Shown: positions 47,949-56,668 of the stretch, piece by piece
Layout: each line of letters starts with the position of its first letter
Position numbering within the stretch: position 1 is the stretch's first letter
Source of the DNA: Bradyrhizobium sp. LTSP849
Lineage (GTDB): Bacteria > Pseudomonadota > Alphaproteobacteria > Rhizobiales > Xanthobacteraceae
Direction: 5' to 3'
DNA length: 64,000 nt
NCBI RefSeq assembly: GCF_000938255.1
Contig: NZ_JYMR01000008.1
Span: forward strand, 124,001 to 188,000
The notes under the pieces: generated by a model
Told to the model about the DNA's origin: nothing
Seen by the model: the letters and a program-made list of their open reading frames with translations, nothing else
Database searches by the model: none
Program-made: the position numbers and the translations under genes

Positions 47949-50381
47949 TTAAGGGGAGTTTTGGAACAGACGCTTGCTGATGATGGCGTGCACGCCCCAA
48001 TTGCCGTCTACCACCTGGGTCACGCCGAAATCGACGGCGGCCGACATCAGCGCGATCGCCTCGTCCTCGCTGAGACCCTTCACGTTCATCAGGAAGCGCC
48101 GCATCTTGCGGAACGCGTCCTTCATGGCGAGGTCGAGCGAGGACTTTGCGTAGACCTCGCTCTGCCCTTGCGCGCCGAACTCGGCGAGATAGTTGGGATG
48201 GCTGAAGCCGGTCAGCACCCAATCGGTCGCGGTCTCGATCAAGGGATAGCTGAGATCGGCGAACGGTTGGCCTGCGAGATCGGCCTTCTTGTGCAGGATC
48301 ACCTCGAACGTTCCGGTCATCGAGCATTCGATTGCCGTGCCGCTCAACTCGCCGTCGCCTTGCGCGGCATGGGGATCGCCGACCGACAACAACGCGCCGG
48401 GCACGGAGACCGGAAGATAGACGCTCGCCCCCTTCCCCAGCCGCCAATTGTCGAGATTGCCGCCAAAATAGGACGGCGGCACAGAGTCGATGAAATCGAC
48501 CTCGCGCGGCGCCACCGCGATCACGCCGAAATGCGGACGCAGGGGAATGCGGATGCCGTCGAGCACATCGTGGCGGCGCTTCACCGTGCCGGGCAAGACG
48601 GGAATACCGGGATAGTCGTAAGTGGGGTGAACGACGCCGAACGGATCGGTCTGCGGCTCCCAACGATAGGAATAGAGCGCGCGGGCATGCGGCGCATCCG
48701 TGTCGTCGAAGATCTCGTAGATCGTCACAGCCTCGCGCGGCTTCGGTCCTGACAGGAACTCGTCGTAATGATAGCCCCACCAGGCTGCGACCGAAGAGCC
48801 GAACACACGGCCAGCATGCTTGGGATGGCGGCTCGCGCGCGGCACGATGTCGAGTATTCGCACTTCCAGCACGTCGCCGGGCTGGGCGTCCTTCACCGCC
48901 ACGGGCCCCGTGCAGATGTGCACGCCAAACCCCTCGCCGGCACCGCGACCGAACACGCTGGCGTCCATCGGGCCCGCGCCGCGGCGGTCCACGTTCTTCT
49001 TGTCCCGTGTCCAGCCGAACACGCTCTCTGCGGCGGCATCGCCCGCGATCATCAGTTCGGGATCGTCGGAGGCATGCTGCGTCAGCGTCTCGATAGTGAT
49101 GGTATCGCCCGAGGTGATCTCGAGCTGCGGCGAGAGCGAGCGGCTGAAATAACCCCAATGAACCCGGCTGGCCTCGATCGGAAGATGGTGGTGCTTGCGT
49201 CCGGCCGCTCTCGGCGCATCGGAGTCAGCGCGGGCGACATTGCTGCGCGCCTCCGCACCCGCCTGATGCACGCGAAGCTGCGCCAGCGCATCCTGTGGCC
49301 AGCCGCGCTGACCGGTGATCCCGTGCTGCGTCGTCGCGCGCTCCGCCTCCTGCTGGCGGAACTCGCGTGGCGGCAAGCCGAAGCGATGGCGGAAGGCGCG
49401 ACTGAAATGCGCGGAATCGCCAAAGCCATAGGCGTAGGCGATCTCGGAAATCGAGCGATGTGCTTCCGCCGGGTTGGACAGATCGGCCCAGGCACGCTGG
49501 AGCCGGCGCTCGCGGACGTAATGGGTAAAGTTGTCGCCGACCGTCTCGAACAACTTTTGCAGATAGCGCTCGGAAATCCCCTCGGCCTGGGCGACACGGG
49601 CTGGCACCAGTTCGGGATCGTCGAGCCTGCGCTCGATGGTCTGGCAGATCCGGTGCAGCAGCGCGGCCTGCGTCGCGCTCGATCCGGCATCTGACGTCGA
49701 GGCCGCTAGTTGATGCGCGAGCGTCAGAAGCAGGTCAACGAGCGACTGCGCAACCGCATTCCATTCGGCATCGCTCAACGTATCAAGCGTGCGCGCGGTC
49801 GCATCGAGCAGGCGCGCGAACACATCGGCAAAGCCGCTGGGTGGAACGACCCGTGGCTCGCCGAGCCGTGGCTTGCCCGACAGACGTCCGTGCAGCGCTT
49901 CAGACGTCACCGCCAGCACGATGGCGCGCATGTCGCGCTGGAACACGATGCTCCAGTCCCCGCTCCGCGGCAGCAGCACGAGATGACCAACCGGAACGAT
50001 GCGGTGGCCGCCTGCGCTCTGGAGCACCATGCCGTCCTCGACAGGCATCAGCGCGATCGGCAGGTCTTCGTTCGATTGCGAGAGCGGACCAACGCTCTGT
50101 GCGCCGGCCGCCATGCGCGTCAGCGCAACGCCCGCGGCGTGGCGATGCGACGCTGTCGCGTGACCATCGAAGAACGAATGGCCGGTCGCCGGTTGCAGGC
50201 CAATCGCAGCCAGCACGTCCCGCCAGGCTTCGGGGCGGTCGTCTTGCGCATAGGACTCGCTTGTGAAGGGACGGAAGCTCATCGGATCGACCCAGATTGC
50301 AGTCGATCGAAGCAACCTCTGTGCCAGACGAGCGCGCTCATCCGTCGCAGCGACGGGCCGCAAATGACGATCGCTGCTCAT
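47949..50381 (-). CDS. AraC-family regulator fused to an acetamidase/formamidase
   Basis: An uninterrupted 810-codon frame. Residues 1-245 resemble an AraC-type sensor domain, and 245-345 form the AraC helix-turn-helix pair (ISERYLQKLFETVGDNFTHYV and ISEIAYAYGFGDSAHFSRAF). After a 50-residue Ala/Arg/Gln-rich linker, residues 398-810 are a full acetamidase/formamidase (RVHWGYFSRSLSPQLEI, DVLEVRILDI, SVGDPHAAQGDGELSGTAIE, GVTQVVDGNWGVH). This enzyme half is close to the separate enzyme encoded just upstream, but its own start codon is gone (Arg-Lys instead of Met-Lys). A protein that binds DNA and also hydrolyses the likely inducer could regulate its own operon by substrate level; that is inference. 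Confidence 0.88.
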   Translation of the reverse strand: MSSDRHLRPVAATDERARLAQRLLRSTAIWVDPMSFRPFTSESYAQDDRPEAWRDVLAAIGLQPATGHSFFDGHATASHRHAAGVALTRMAAGAQSVGPLSQSNEDLPIALMPVEDGMVLQSAGGHRIVPVGHLVLLPRSGDWSIVFQRDMRAIVLAVTSEALHGRLSGKPRLGEPRVVPPSGFADVFARLLDATARTLDTLSDAEWNAVAQSLVDLLLTLAHQLAASTSDAGSSATQAALLHRICQTIERRLDDPELVPARVAQAEGISERYLQKLFETVGDNFTHYVRERRLQRAWADLSNPAEAHRSISEIAYAYGFGDSAHFSRAFRHRFGLPPREFRQQEAERATTQHGITGQRGWPQDALAQLRVHQAGAEARSNVARADSDAPRAAGRKHHHLPIEASRVHWGYFSRSLSPQLEITSGDTITIETLTQHASDDPELMIAGDAAAESVFGWTRDKKNVDRRGAGPMDASVFGRGAGEGFGVHICTGPVAVKDAQPGDVLEVRILDIVPRASRHPKHAGRVFGSSVAAWWGYHYDEFLSGPKPREAVTIYEIFDDTDAPHARALYSYRWEPQTDPFGVVHPTYDYPGIPVLPGTVKRRHDVLDGIRIPLRPHFGVIAVAPREVDFIDSVPPSYFGGNLDNWRLGKGASVYLPVSVPGALLSVGDPHAAQGDGELSGTAIECSMTGTFEVILHKKADLAGQPFADLSYPLIETATDWVLTGFSHPNYLAEFGAQGQSEVYAKSSLDLAMKDAFRKMRRFLMNVKGLSEDEAIALMSAAVDFGVTQVVDGNWGVHAIISKRLFQNSP

Positions 50382-50416
50382 CCTCTCATCCCGAAAACAG
50401 GCTTCGCTTCAACGCA

Positions 50417-51658
50417 TTAGTCGCACCGAAAGATGTTCTTGCGGATCGTGCCGTGGACGCCCCAATTGGCATCGACCACCTGGGTGACGCCGAAATCGGC
50501 GCCGACCGATAGCAGCGAGATCGCTTCGTCCTCGCTGAGGCCGTGCACGGTCATCAGGAACCGCCGGAGCTTGCGGAACGCATCGCGCATCGCACGGTCG
50601 AGACTGCTGTGATTGGCAATCTCGGTTTGTGCGTCGGCGCCGAGCGCTGCGAGATAGTTCGGATAGGTGAAGCCGTAGAACGACCAGGCCTGATCGGTCT
50701 CCAGCATCGGATGATCGAGACCTTCGAGGCTGGTGCCGGCAAGGTCGGCCTTCTTGTGCAGGATGAACTCGAAATCGCCGGTCAGCGACGTCTCGATCGC
50801 GGTGCCGCCAAGCTCGCTGTCGCCTTGGGCCGCGTGGGGATCGCCGACCGAGAAATAGGCGCCGGGAACCGCGACTGGATAGAACATCCGGGCGCCCTTG
50901 CCGATGCGCCAGTCGTCGATATTGCCGCCGGTGTAGCTCGGTGGAATCGAGCTGACAAAATCGGCTTCCGAAGGTGCAAGGCCCATGGTGCCGAAGTGCA
51001 GCCGCGCCGGCACCTTCACGCTTGCGAGGATGTTCTCGCGCTTCCTGATGGTGGCGTGATCGACGCGTACGCCGGGATAATCGATGGTCGGATGCACGAT
51101 GCCGTCAGGATCGGTCTGCGGCGTCCAGACGTAATTGTAGACGGCCTTCGCGTAGGGCTCGCCCGAGGTATCGAGCTCGAAGATGGTGACGACCTCGCGC
51201 GGCTTCGGCTCCTCGATCAGGTCGTGATAGTGAAAGCCCCAGTTGGCCGCGACGTTGGAGCCGAAGCAGCGGCCGGCATGGCAGGCGCTACAGCTCGGCC
51301 GCGGCCGGACGTCGAGAATGCGCACTTCGAGGATATCGCCAGGCTCGGCGCCTTCGATCGCGACCGGACCGGTCAACAGATGCACGCCGATCCCCTCGCC
51401 TGCGCCGCGGATGAAGGGGCCTTCGACGGGACCTGAGCCACGGCGCGCCACCGCCTTGTGCTCGCGGGTCCACTGGAACACGCTCTCGGCGCCCGGATCA
51501 CCAGCGATCATCCGCTCGTAATCGTCATTGGCGTGATGGGTCAGTGTCTCGATGGTGGCGCGATCGCCGGAGCGCAGCGTCAGGGACGGCGCGACTTTCT
51601 TGGAGAAATAGCCCCAGTGAACGGTTTTCGGCGAAACCGGCAGCGTGAAGTGTTTCAT
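50417..51658 (-). CDS. acetamidase/formamidase
   Basis: A 413-residue enzyme of the FmdA/AmdA family, which releases ammonia from short aliphatic amides. It starts MKHFTLPVSPKTVHWGYFSK and shows GDILEVRILDVRPRPSC, YAVGDPHA-type segment FSVGDPHAAQGDSELGGTAIE and GVTQVVDANWGVHG. It is nearly collinear with the enzyme half of the AraC fusion 35 bases downstream, pointing to a tandem duplication. The transporter genes before it (43 bases) should import its substrate or a related amide or amino acid. Confidence 0.93.
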   Translation of the reverse strand: MKHFTLPVSPKTVHWGYFSKKVAPSLTLRSGDRATIETLTHHANDDYERMIAGDPGAESVFQWTREHKAVARRGSGPVEGPFIRGAGEGIGVHLLTGPVAIEGAEPGDILEVRILDVRPRPSCSACHAGRCFGSNVAANWGFHYHDLIEEPKPREVVTIFELDTSGEPYAKAVYNYVWTPQTDPDGIVHPTIDYPGVRVDHATIRKRENILASVKVPARLHFGTMGLAPSEADFVSSIPPSYTGGNIDDWRIGKGARMFYPVAVPGAYFSVGDPHAAQGDSELGGTAIETSLTGDFEFILHKKADLAGTSLEGLDHPMLETDQAWSFYGFTYPNYLAALGADAQTEIANHSSLDRAMRDAFRKLRRFLMTVHGLSEDEAISLLSVGADFGVTQVVDANWGVHGTIRKNIFRCD

Positions 51659-51701
51659 GACGTGGCCTCTTCGGGAGTCTTGAACCTGGCGGAGACAGCG
51701 C

Positions 51702-53330
51702 TCATCGCACCGCCTCCGGAGTCTTGTCGGCTTCCATGACGCTGAGGAAACGCGCGGTCAGCGGATTGCGGGGATTGGTGAGAACCTCGTGCGCCGGCCC
51801 CTCCTCGATAATCGACCCGCCGCTTAAGAAAGCGACGCGGTCGGCGACTTCATCGGCAAAACGGATCTGGTGCGTCGAGATGATCATGGTGAGGCCGTCG
51901 TCGATGGCGAGCCGGCGGATCACCTCCAACACCTCGTTGACGAGCTCGGGGTCGAGCGCGGAGGTCGGCTCGTCCAGCAGCAGCACGCTCGGGTTCGGCG
52001 CGAGCGCACGCGCGATGGCGACGCGCTGTTGCTGGCCGCCGGAGAGATGGCGCGGCAGCGCATCGGCGCGATGGGTCAGGCCAACGCGCTCGAGCAGCTC
52101 GGCGGCGCGGCGGTCGGCATCGATCCTGGTCATGCCGTGGACCCATCGCAGAGGCCCGGCAATGTTCTCCTTGGCCGAGAGGTGCGCGAACAGGTTGAAC
52201 TGCTGGAACACCATGCCGACGCCGACGGTCGCCCGCTCATTGGCGATGGCCCGCGGCGACAGCAGCTTGCCGTCGTCATCAAAACCGAGGCGGCGGCCGC
52301 CGACGCGCACGGTGCCTCCATCCCAGCTTTCGAGATGGTTGATGCAGCGGAGCAGAGTGCTCTTACCGGAGCCGCTGGGTCCGAGCAGCGCGACGACCTC
52401 GCCGATGCGGACGGTGAGATCGAGGCCACCGAGTACCTTTTGCGTACCGTAGCTCTTGGTGAGGTCCTTGGTCTCGACCGCGATGTTGTTGCGCGCGATC
52501 GTCACCGCGCGCCGGGTGCGCTCCTCGCGCGTCAAAGCCAGCGGCGGCGTGTCGGTGAGTTCCGCCTGCACGGGATCAGGGATGGTCACGCCGGCCGGCT
52601 CGAGCTGGGTCGCGAGATCGACGCGCCGCCATGGCAAATAATCAGCCAGCTTGCGCTCACGGCCCTTCTTGCCGTCCTTGGCCCGGTCGAGATCAAGCAG
52701 CCATTCGACGAAAAGCTGGATGATGCTGATGGCAAAGGTCAGCACGAGGTACAAAAGGCCTGAGGCGAAGAAGATCGAGAAGAAGTCGAAGGTCGAGGAC
52801 GCCAGCTGGGTCGAGCGCAGCGTCAGCTCCTGGACCGCGACGACGGAGGCGAGCGAGGAATTCTTCAGCGCGCTGACGGCTTCGTTGCCGAAGGCGGGAA
52901 TCATGGTGCGGATCGCCTGCGGCGCAATCACCCGGCGCATCAGCACCGACGGCGTCATGCCGAGCGCCTGACCGGCGGTCACCTGCCCGCGATCGACACC
53001 GAGCACGCCGGCGCGCAGCATCTCCGCGATGAACGGCGCCTCGTTGCAGGCGAGCGCGAGGCCGGCGGCCAAGACGGCCGGCAGCTTGATGCCGATATGC
53101 GGCAGCGCGTCGTAGGCGAACACCATTTGCAGGATCAGCGGCGTGCCGCGGAAGATCACGGTGTAAGCCCGGGCGATTGCCGCCAGCAGCCAGAAGCGTG
53201 AGAGCTGCATGCCGGCGAGGATCAATCCGAGGATCAATCCGCCGCCGAGCCCGAGGGCAGTCACCTCGAGGGTGAGCTCGATGCCCTCGAGCAGATACGG
53301 CATGCTCAGGTAATGGAGGAACAGCGACAT
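51702..53330 (-). CDS. ABC transporter permease and ATPase fused in one protein, polar amino acid type
   Basis: A 542-residue fusion. Residues 1-215 are a HisM/GlnP-type permease with spans and the ATPase-contact EAA loop (GQALGMTPSVLMRRVIAPQA). Residues 285-542 are the ATPase: Walker A GPSGSGKST, signature LSGGQQQRVAIARAL, Walker B VLLLDEPTSALDP and the switch His in IISTHQ. The order permease then ATPase with one of each means the working complex is a dimer of this single polypeptide with the binding protein encoded before it. The start overlaps the binding-protein stop (TGATG). Confidence 0.93.
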   Translation of the reverse strand: MSLFLHYLSMPYLLEGIELTLEVTALGLGGGLILGLILAGMQLSRFWLLAAIARAYTVIFRGTPLILQMVFAYDALPHIGIKLPAVLAAGLALACNEAPFIAEMLRAGVLGVDRGQVTAGQALGMTPSVLMRRVIAPQAIRTMIPAFGNEAVSALKNSSLASVVAVQELTLRSTQLASSTFDFFSIFFASGLLYLVLTFAISIIQLFVEWLLDLDRAKDGKKGRERKLADYLPWRRVDLATQLEPAGVTIPDPVQAELTDTPPLALTREERTRRAVTIARNNIAVETKDLTKSYGTQKVLGGLDLTVRIGEVVALLGPSGSGKSTLLRCINHLESWDGGTVRVGGRRLGFDDDGKLLSPRAIANERATVGVGMVFQQFNLFAHLSAKENIAGPLRWVHGMTRIDADRRAAELLERVGLTHRADALPRHLSGGQQQRVAIARALAPNPSVLLLDEPTSALDPELVNEVLEVIRRLAIDDGLTMIISTHQIRFADEVADRVAFLSGGSIIEEGPAHEVLTNPRNPLTARFLSVMEADKTPEAVR

Positions 53331-54250
53331 CAGTCAGCCGTCAGAATGTCAGGCTCCTTGAAGTTGTTCACGTCGAGCCCATGCTTCTTCAGAAGCTCCA
53401 TATGCGTGCCGGCCTTCTGCACCTCGATCAGTGCGGCGAGCACGGCGTCGCGGAATTTCGGCTTGTCCTTGGGAACGGCGATGCCGACCGAATACGGGAT
53501 CGTCACCGCGATCGCCTTCTCCAGCTTGTCCGGATAGGCCTTGACCGCGCTGTCGACGGTGTTGACGTCGTTGACATAGGTGTCGGCGCGGCCGGCGAGG
53601 ATCGCCTGGATGCAGTTGGCATTGTTGTCATAGAGCTGGACCGTGGGCTCGGGCTTGCCGGCCTTCTTGCACTCCGGCATCAGGGCCTGGATCAGGGGCA
53701 CTTCGACATAGCCGGTGTTCTCGGCGGCAGCCGCGCCGCACATCGACATGTTGATGCCGTTGATGCCCTTCGGATTGCCCTTGGCGACCAGCACGCCGTC
53801 GAACACCTTTGAATAGGTGATGAAGTCGGCGGCTTTCGCGCGCTCCTTGGTGGCGTAGATGTCAGAGATGACGATATCGGCTTGTCCCGCGGCAAGCGTG
53901 GTCAGGAGGGCGGCAAACGTCACCGGCTTGTAGGTCAGCTTGAAGCCGAGGCATTCCCCGATGGCCTCGCCGATGTCGATGTCGAAGCCGATATATTTGT
54001 TGGGATCCTTCGGGTCGATCGTCTCATAGCCCGGCGTGTGCGGGTTGATGGCATTGACGAGCGTCTTGCCCTTCCAGTCCGGATATTTTTCCTGGAGCGC
54101 GGCACAGGCCGCAGGCGCCGCGGCTTGCGCGCTCAGTGGTGCTGCGGCGAGAGCGCCGAAAGCGATGAGGGCGCCAAGCGCGAGCTTGCGCGACGGCAAC
54201 GATTCACGCGCCATTCCCCGGTGCGTCTGGGACAAAACCCGTCTCTCCAT
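53330..54250 (-). CDS. ABC transporter substrate-binding protein, family 3
   Basis: A 306-residue periplasmic binding protein with an N-terminal signal (residues about 20-45, ending AQAAA). The domain is SBP family 3 for amino acids or small amides: IGFDIDIGEAIGECLGF, ADIVISDIYATKERAK, VAKGNPKGING and YVNDVNTVDSAVKAYPD. The ATG at 54250 follows AAGGAG. It heads the operon; a 16-base dyad lies just upstream. The ligand could be an amide taken to the two acetamidases, which is inference. Confidence 0.92.
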   Translation of the reverse strand: MERRVLSQTHRGMARESLPSRKLALGALIAFGALAAAPLSAQAAAPAACAALQEKYPDWKGKTLVNAINPHTPGYETIDPKDPNKYIGFDIDIGEAIGECLGFKLTYKPVTFAALLTTLAAGQADIVISDIYATKERAKAADFITYSKVFDGVLVAKGNPKGINGINMSMCGAAAAENTGYVEVPLIQALMPECKKAGKPEPTVQLYDNNANCIQAILAGRADTYVNDVNTVDSAVKAYPDKLEKAIAVTIPYSVGIAVPKDKPKFRDAVLAALIEVQKAGTHMELLKKHGLDVNNFKEPDILTAD

Positions 54251-54270
54251 GTCCAGCTCCTTCGAATTGT

Positions 54271-54286
54271 CATGGCAATGGCCATG
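54271..54286. promoter_or_regulatory. dyad CATGGC-AATG-GCCATG before the amide operon
   Basis: A 16-base imperfectly spaced palindrome lies about 20 bases before the start of the binding-protein gene. It could be an operator for a dimeric regulator, possibly the AraC part of the fusion protein, though AraC proteins usually bind direct repeats. Confidence 0.35.
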
Positions 54287-54669
54287 TTCCAAAACTCGGG
54301 AGCGAGCCTAGGGGGAGAGCGGATGGGAAAGCTTGTCCGCGGGCGTACAATAAATTGGATGGGGCGGGCCTGTGAATTGGGCAAGCCGCTGCACAAAAAC
54401 TGTTCGCTGGCGCAAAGCGCCGCAGGACGGGATTCCGAATTCGGGAGAACCAAATAATCTCGAATCATGCAGGGATCTGCACGATGAGGGAATCATTCGG
54501 TGAGGCGATTTAACAGAGATATGACGCCCTGAAGACGCATCTGCGACTGACATCGGCGGGACATCACCGTCTTCCACAGCCTGTCCGCAGCATATCCACA
54601 GGCCGACCATGCCGGATTCGCGAGCGCGCATGAGCTACTTGCTGCGCACAAATCCACAGACCGGCTATG
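54287..54669. other. gap upstream of the amide operon
   Basis: About 380 bases with no gene I can support. The promoter of the amide operon must lie at its left end. Two ATCCACA motifs (about 54593-54656) only loosely resemble DnaA boxes. No other structure stands out. Confidence 0.5.
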
Positions 54670-54933
54670 TCAGCCGCCGGCCTGATCAAACACGGTGCGG
54701 CAAGCCTCGCTCAAGCTTGCCTTATTACGCCGCAGGCACGCCGTGATGGCGCGGACGTTGGGGATTTCGCCGGCGCAAAGCCGATAGACGTCCGGGCTGC
54801 AGGCCCGGCGCTGCTCAGGGGTACCCGGCTCCGCGTGGGCGACGGTGGCAAACAGCGTCAGAAACAGCCCGACCGTCGAAGCGCGACGCGCCCGGCTCCT
54901 CACACCCGCAAACCGCAAGAACCTCGCCTTCAT
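54670..54933 (-). CDS. small secreted Cys-rich protein, GLG1/FGFR-repeat-like
   Basis: An 87-residue exported protein. The ATG at 54933 follows AGGAG; a basic stretch and hydrophobic core (VGLFLTLFATVAHA) form the signal peptide. The mature part carries four cysteines in the pattern C-x8-C-x12-C-x10-C (ACSPDVYRLCAGEIP and ACLRRNKASLSEACRTVF), the layout of the Cys-rich GLG1 repeat, found in many small rhizobial secreted proteins. The function is unknown; two disulfides are likely. Confidence 0.7.
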   Translation of the reverse strand: MKARFLRFAGVRSRARRASTVGLFLTLFATVAHAEPGTPEQRRACSPDVYRLCAGEIPNVRAITACLRRNKASLSEACRTVFDQAGG

Positions 54934-55191
54934 GACCGCTCTCCTGTCCGCTCTACCCGCCCGGCCCGCGTCGGCCGGTGTATGCAAAGAGGTAGGAGGA
55001 ATAAATCGCGGTGAATGTGATCTCTTTCACACTGGCAGCCCGCCCGGGTTGCCTAAATTTGCGCGGGGATTTTTCAGGAATCGCTAACCAAACGGGACCC
55101 GATCGCCGGATCGTTAAAATGCGAACGATCGGCTCAATCGGGAAACAAATCGGCTCTGCGACAGTGCGCCATCCGCGTTCCGGAGGGTGTG

Positions 55192-55386
55192 ATGAGCGAA
55201 GCCGAATTCAACTTGCTGCTGGACACCGTCCGCGACGCCATGGTCCTGGAAGAATTGGCGTTCGGGCCGGAGGAGGAATTCGTGCCCCGCTCGTGGAGCT
55301 TCGACGCGACGCCCAAGGCCGCGAATGACAACGAGGGCGCCTGGCCCCTCCTGCCCTTTCCGGACAGCTGGTACGCGTCCTGCTGA
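55192..55386 (+). CDS. hypothetical 64-residue acidic protein
   Basis: A short protein beginning MSEAEFNLLLDTVRDAMVLE. The ATG at 55192 follows GGAGGG at normal spacing. There is no signal or span. The C-terminal half is Trp- and Pro-rich and ends DSWYASC. I do not recognise the family; RBS and codon use support a real gene. Confidence 0.6.
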   Translation: MSEAEFNLLLDTVRDAMVLEELAFGPEEEFVPRSWSFDATPKAANDNEGAWPLLPFPDSWYASC

Positions 55387-55439
55387 GACCGTTTACCTTG
55401 CGAACGGACGCGTAAACCGCGCGTCCGCGCGGCCCGCGA

Positions 55440-55586
55440 TCAATTCTTGACGCTTTCCTCGCCATCCTGCGGCGCCCTGTCGGGTTCGGCCGGTGGGAAG
55501 ATGCTGTCATAGATCGCACGGGCCTCGGCAATGAGGCGAGCCCGCTCCAGCTCAGATTTCGGGACAAATCGGACGACGTCGCTCAC
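55440..55586 (-). CDS. hypothetical 48-residue protein
   Basis: The GTG at 55586 follows GGAGAGCAC and opens a frame reading VSDVVRFVPKSELERARLIA and on to a helical ARAIYDSIFPP segment. I recall proteins of this kind as common in Bradyrhizobium, without known function. The longer frame to 55739 extends into what looks like non-coding sequence next to tRNA-Cys. The gap 55587-55777 shows nothing else. Confidence 0.6.
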   Translation of the reverse strand: MSDVVRFVPKSELERARLIAEARAIYDSIFPPAEPDRAPQDGEESVKN

Positions 55587-55777
55587 GTGCTCTCCAGCGC
55601 TCGATTGTTGGGACTGCAATCCCTTCGCAGATGCGAAGTCTATGCCATCGGGCCTGAATCGGGGGTTTCCAGCAAGCCCCGGGCAAACCCGGTGAGCGCG
55701 CACAAGCAGGCTCTGTCCGCCGGTCGGCGGAACCCGCACCGAATTCCAATTTGCGCTTAAATATCAGAGGCTTGTGA

Positions 55778-55851
55778 TGGAGGCCACGTCGGGACTCGAA
55801 CCCGAGTAAACGGTTTTGCAGACCGGCGCGTAACCACTCCGCCACGTGGCC
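55778..55851 (-). tRNA. tRNA-Cys (GCA)
   Basis: A 74-base cloverleaf with CCA. Acceptor stem GGCCACG pairs with CGTGGCC, the anticodon loop CTGCAAA has anticodon GCA and the T arm has GGGTTCGAGTCCC. It is in the usual short intergenic setting with no clear mobile element beside it. Confidence 0.97.
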
Positions 55852-55905
55852 CCAACGAGGGCGGAGCAATATAGGGGATCAAGGGTTTAGGCAACCCCGA
55901 GCCGG

Positions 55906-56661
55906 CTATGCCCTCGCCTCGCCACCGAGGTATCGGCCGAGAATCTCGTCGGTCGTGCCGGCTGCGGTGATACGGCCTTCTTGCAGCAGGATCGCGCGGT
56001 TGCAGGTGCTCTTGATCAGATCAATGTCGTGCGAGGCCAGCACCAAAATGCCGGCGCGCGCCACGATCTCATCGAGCCGCTGGCGTGCCTTCTTCCGGAA
56101 CTGCTGGTCGCCGACGCCGATCCATTCGTCGAGCAGAACGATCTCGCCTTCGACGGCGGTCGCGACCGCGAAGATCAGGCGCAGCATCATGCCGCTGGAA
56201 TAGGTGCGCAGCGGCAGGTCGAGCCGGTCGCCGAGCTCGGTGAATTCGGCGATCTCCGCGCGCCGCGCGTCGATCTCGGTGCGCCGTGCGCCGATCACGA
56301 GGCCGCGGCGCATGATGTTCTCGTAGCCGGTGGCCTCCTCGTCGAAGCCGGCCGACAGGTCGAACAGCGACAGGCAGCGGCCGAGCACGTCGACGTCGCC
56401 TACCGTCGGATGGTAGATCCCGGCCAGGACCCTCAGCAACGTGGTCTTTCCGGCGCCATTGGCGCCGACGATGGCGACGCGGTCGCCGGCACGGATATCG
56501 AGATTGATATCGTTCAACGCGCTGACGATGTGCGGGCGCGGCGCCTCCCGGCGCAGCGTCACGGCACGAACGAACCGGCTGCGCAGCGAACGGTCGCGGA
56601 ACGACAGCACCGGAAAATTGACCGAAACGTTGCGAAGCACGATGTGGGCTTGGGGGCTCAT
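55906..56661 (-). CDS. ABC-2 exporter ATPase for a cell-surface polysaccharide (Wzt/KpsT type)
   Basis: A 251-residue ATPase: Walker A GANGAGKTTL (about 68), signature-region YSSGMMLRLIFAVA (about 158) with SSGM in place of SGGQ as in Wzt/KpsT/TagH, Walker B EIVLLDEWIGVGD and switch His in ASHDID. It has no C-terminal carbohydrate-binding domain, so it fits export of a chain recognised by the permease alone. It starts seven bases after the permease gene. Confidence 0.92.
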   Translation of the reverse strand: MSPQAHIVLRNVSVNFPVLSFRDRSLRSRFVRAVTLRREAPRPHIVSALNDINLDIRAGDRVAIVGANGAGKTTLLRVLAGIYHPTVGDVDVLGRCLSLFDLSAGFDEEATGYENIMRRGLVIGARRTEIDARRAEIAEFTELGDRLDLPLRTYSSGMMLRLIFAVATAVEGEIVLLDEWIGVGDQQFRKKARQRLDEIVARAGILVLASHDIDLIKSTCNRAILLQEGRITAAGTTDEILGRYLGGEARA

Positions 56662-56668
56662 CCGCGCC

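Noticed and set aside
54593..54660. DnaA-box-like ATCCACA motifs as an origin
   Set aside because: There are only two or three loose matches, no AT-rich unwinding region, and no dnaA, parAB or repABC gene nearby.
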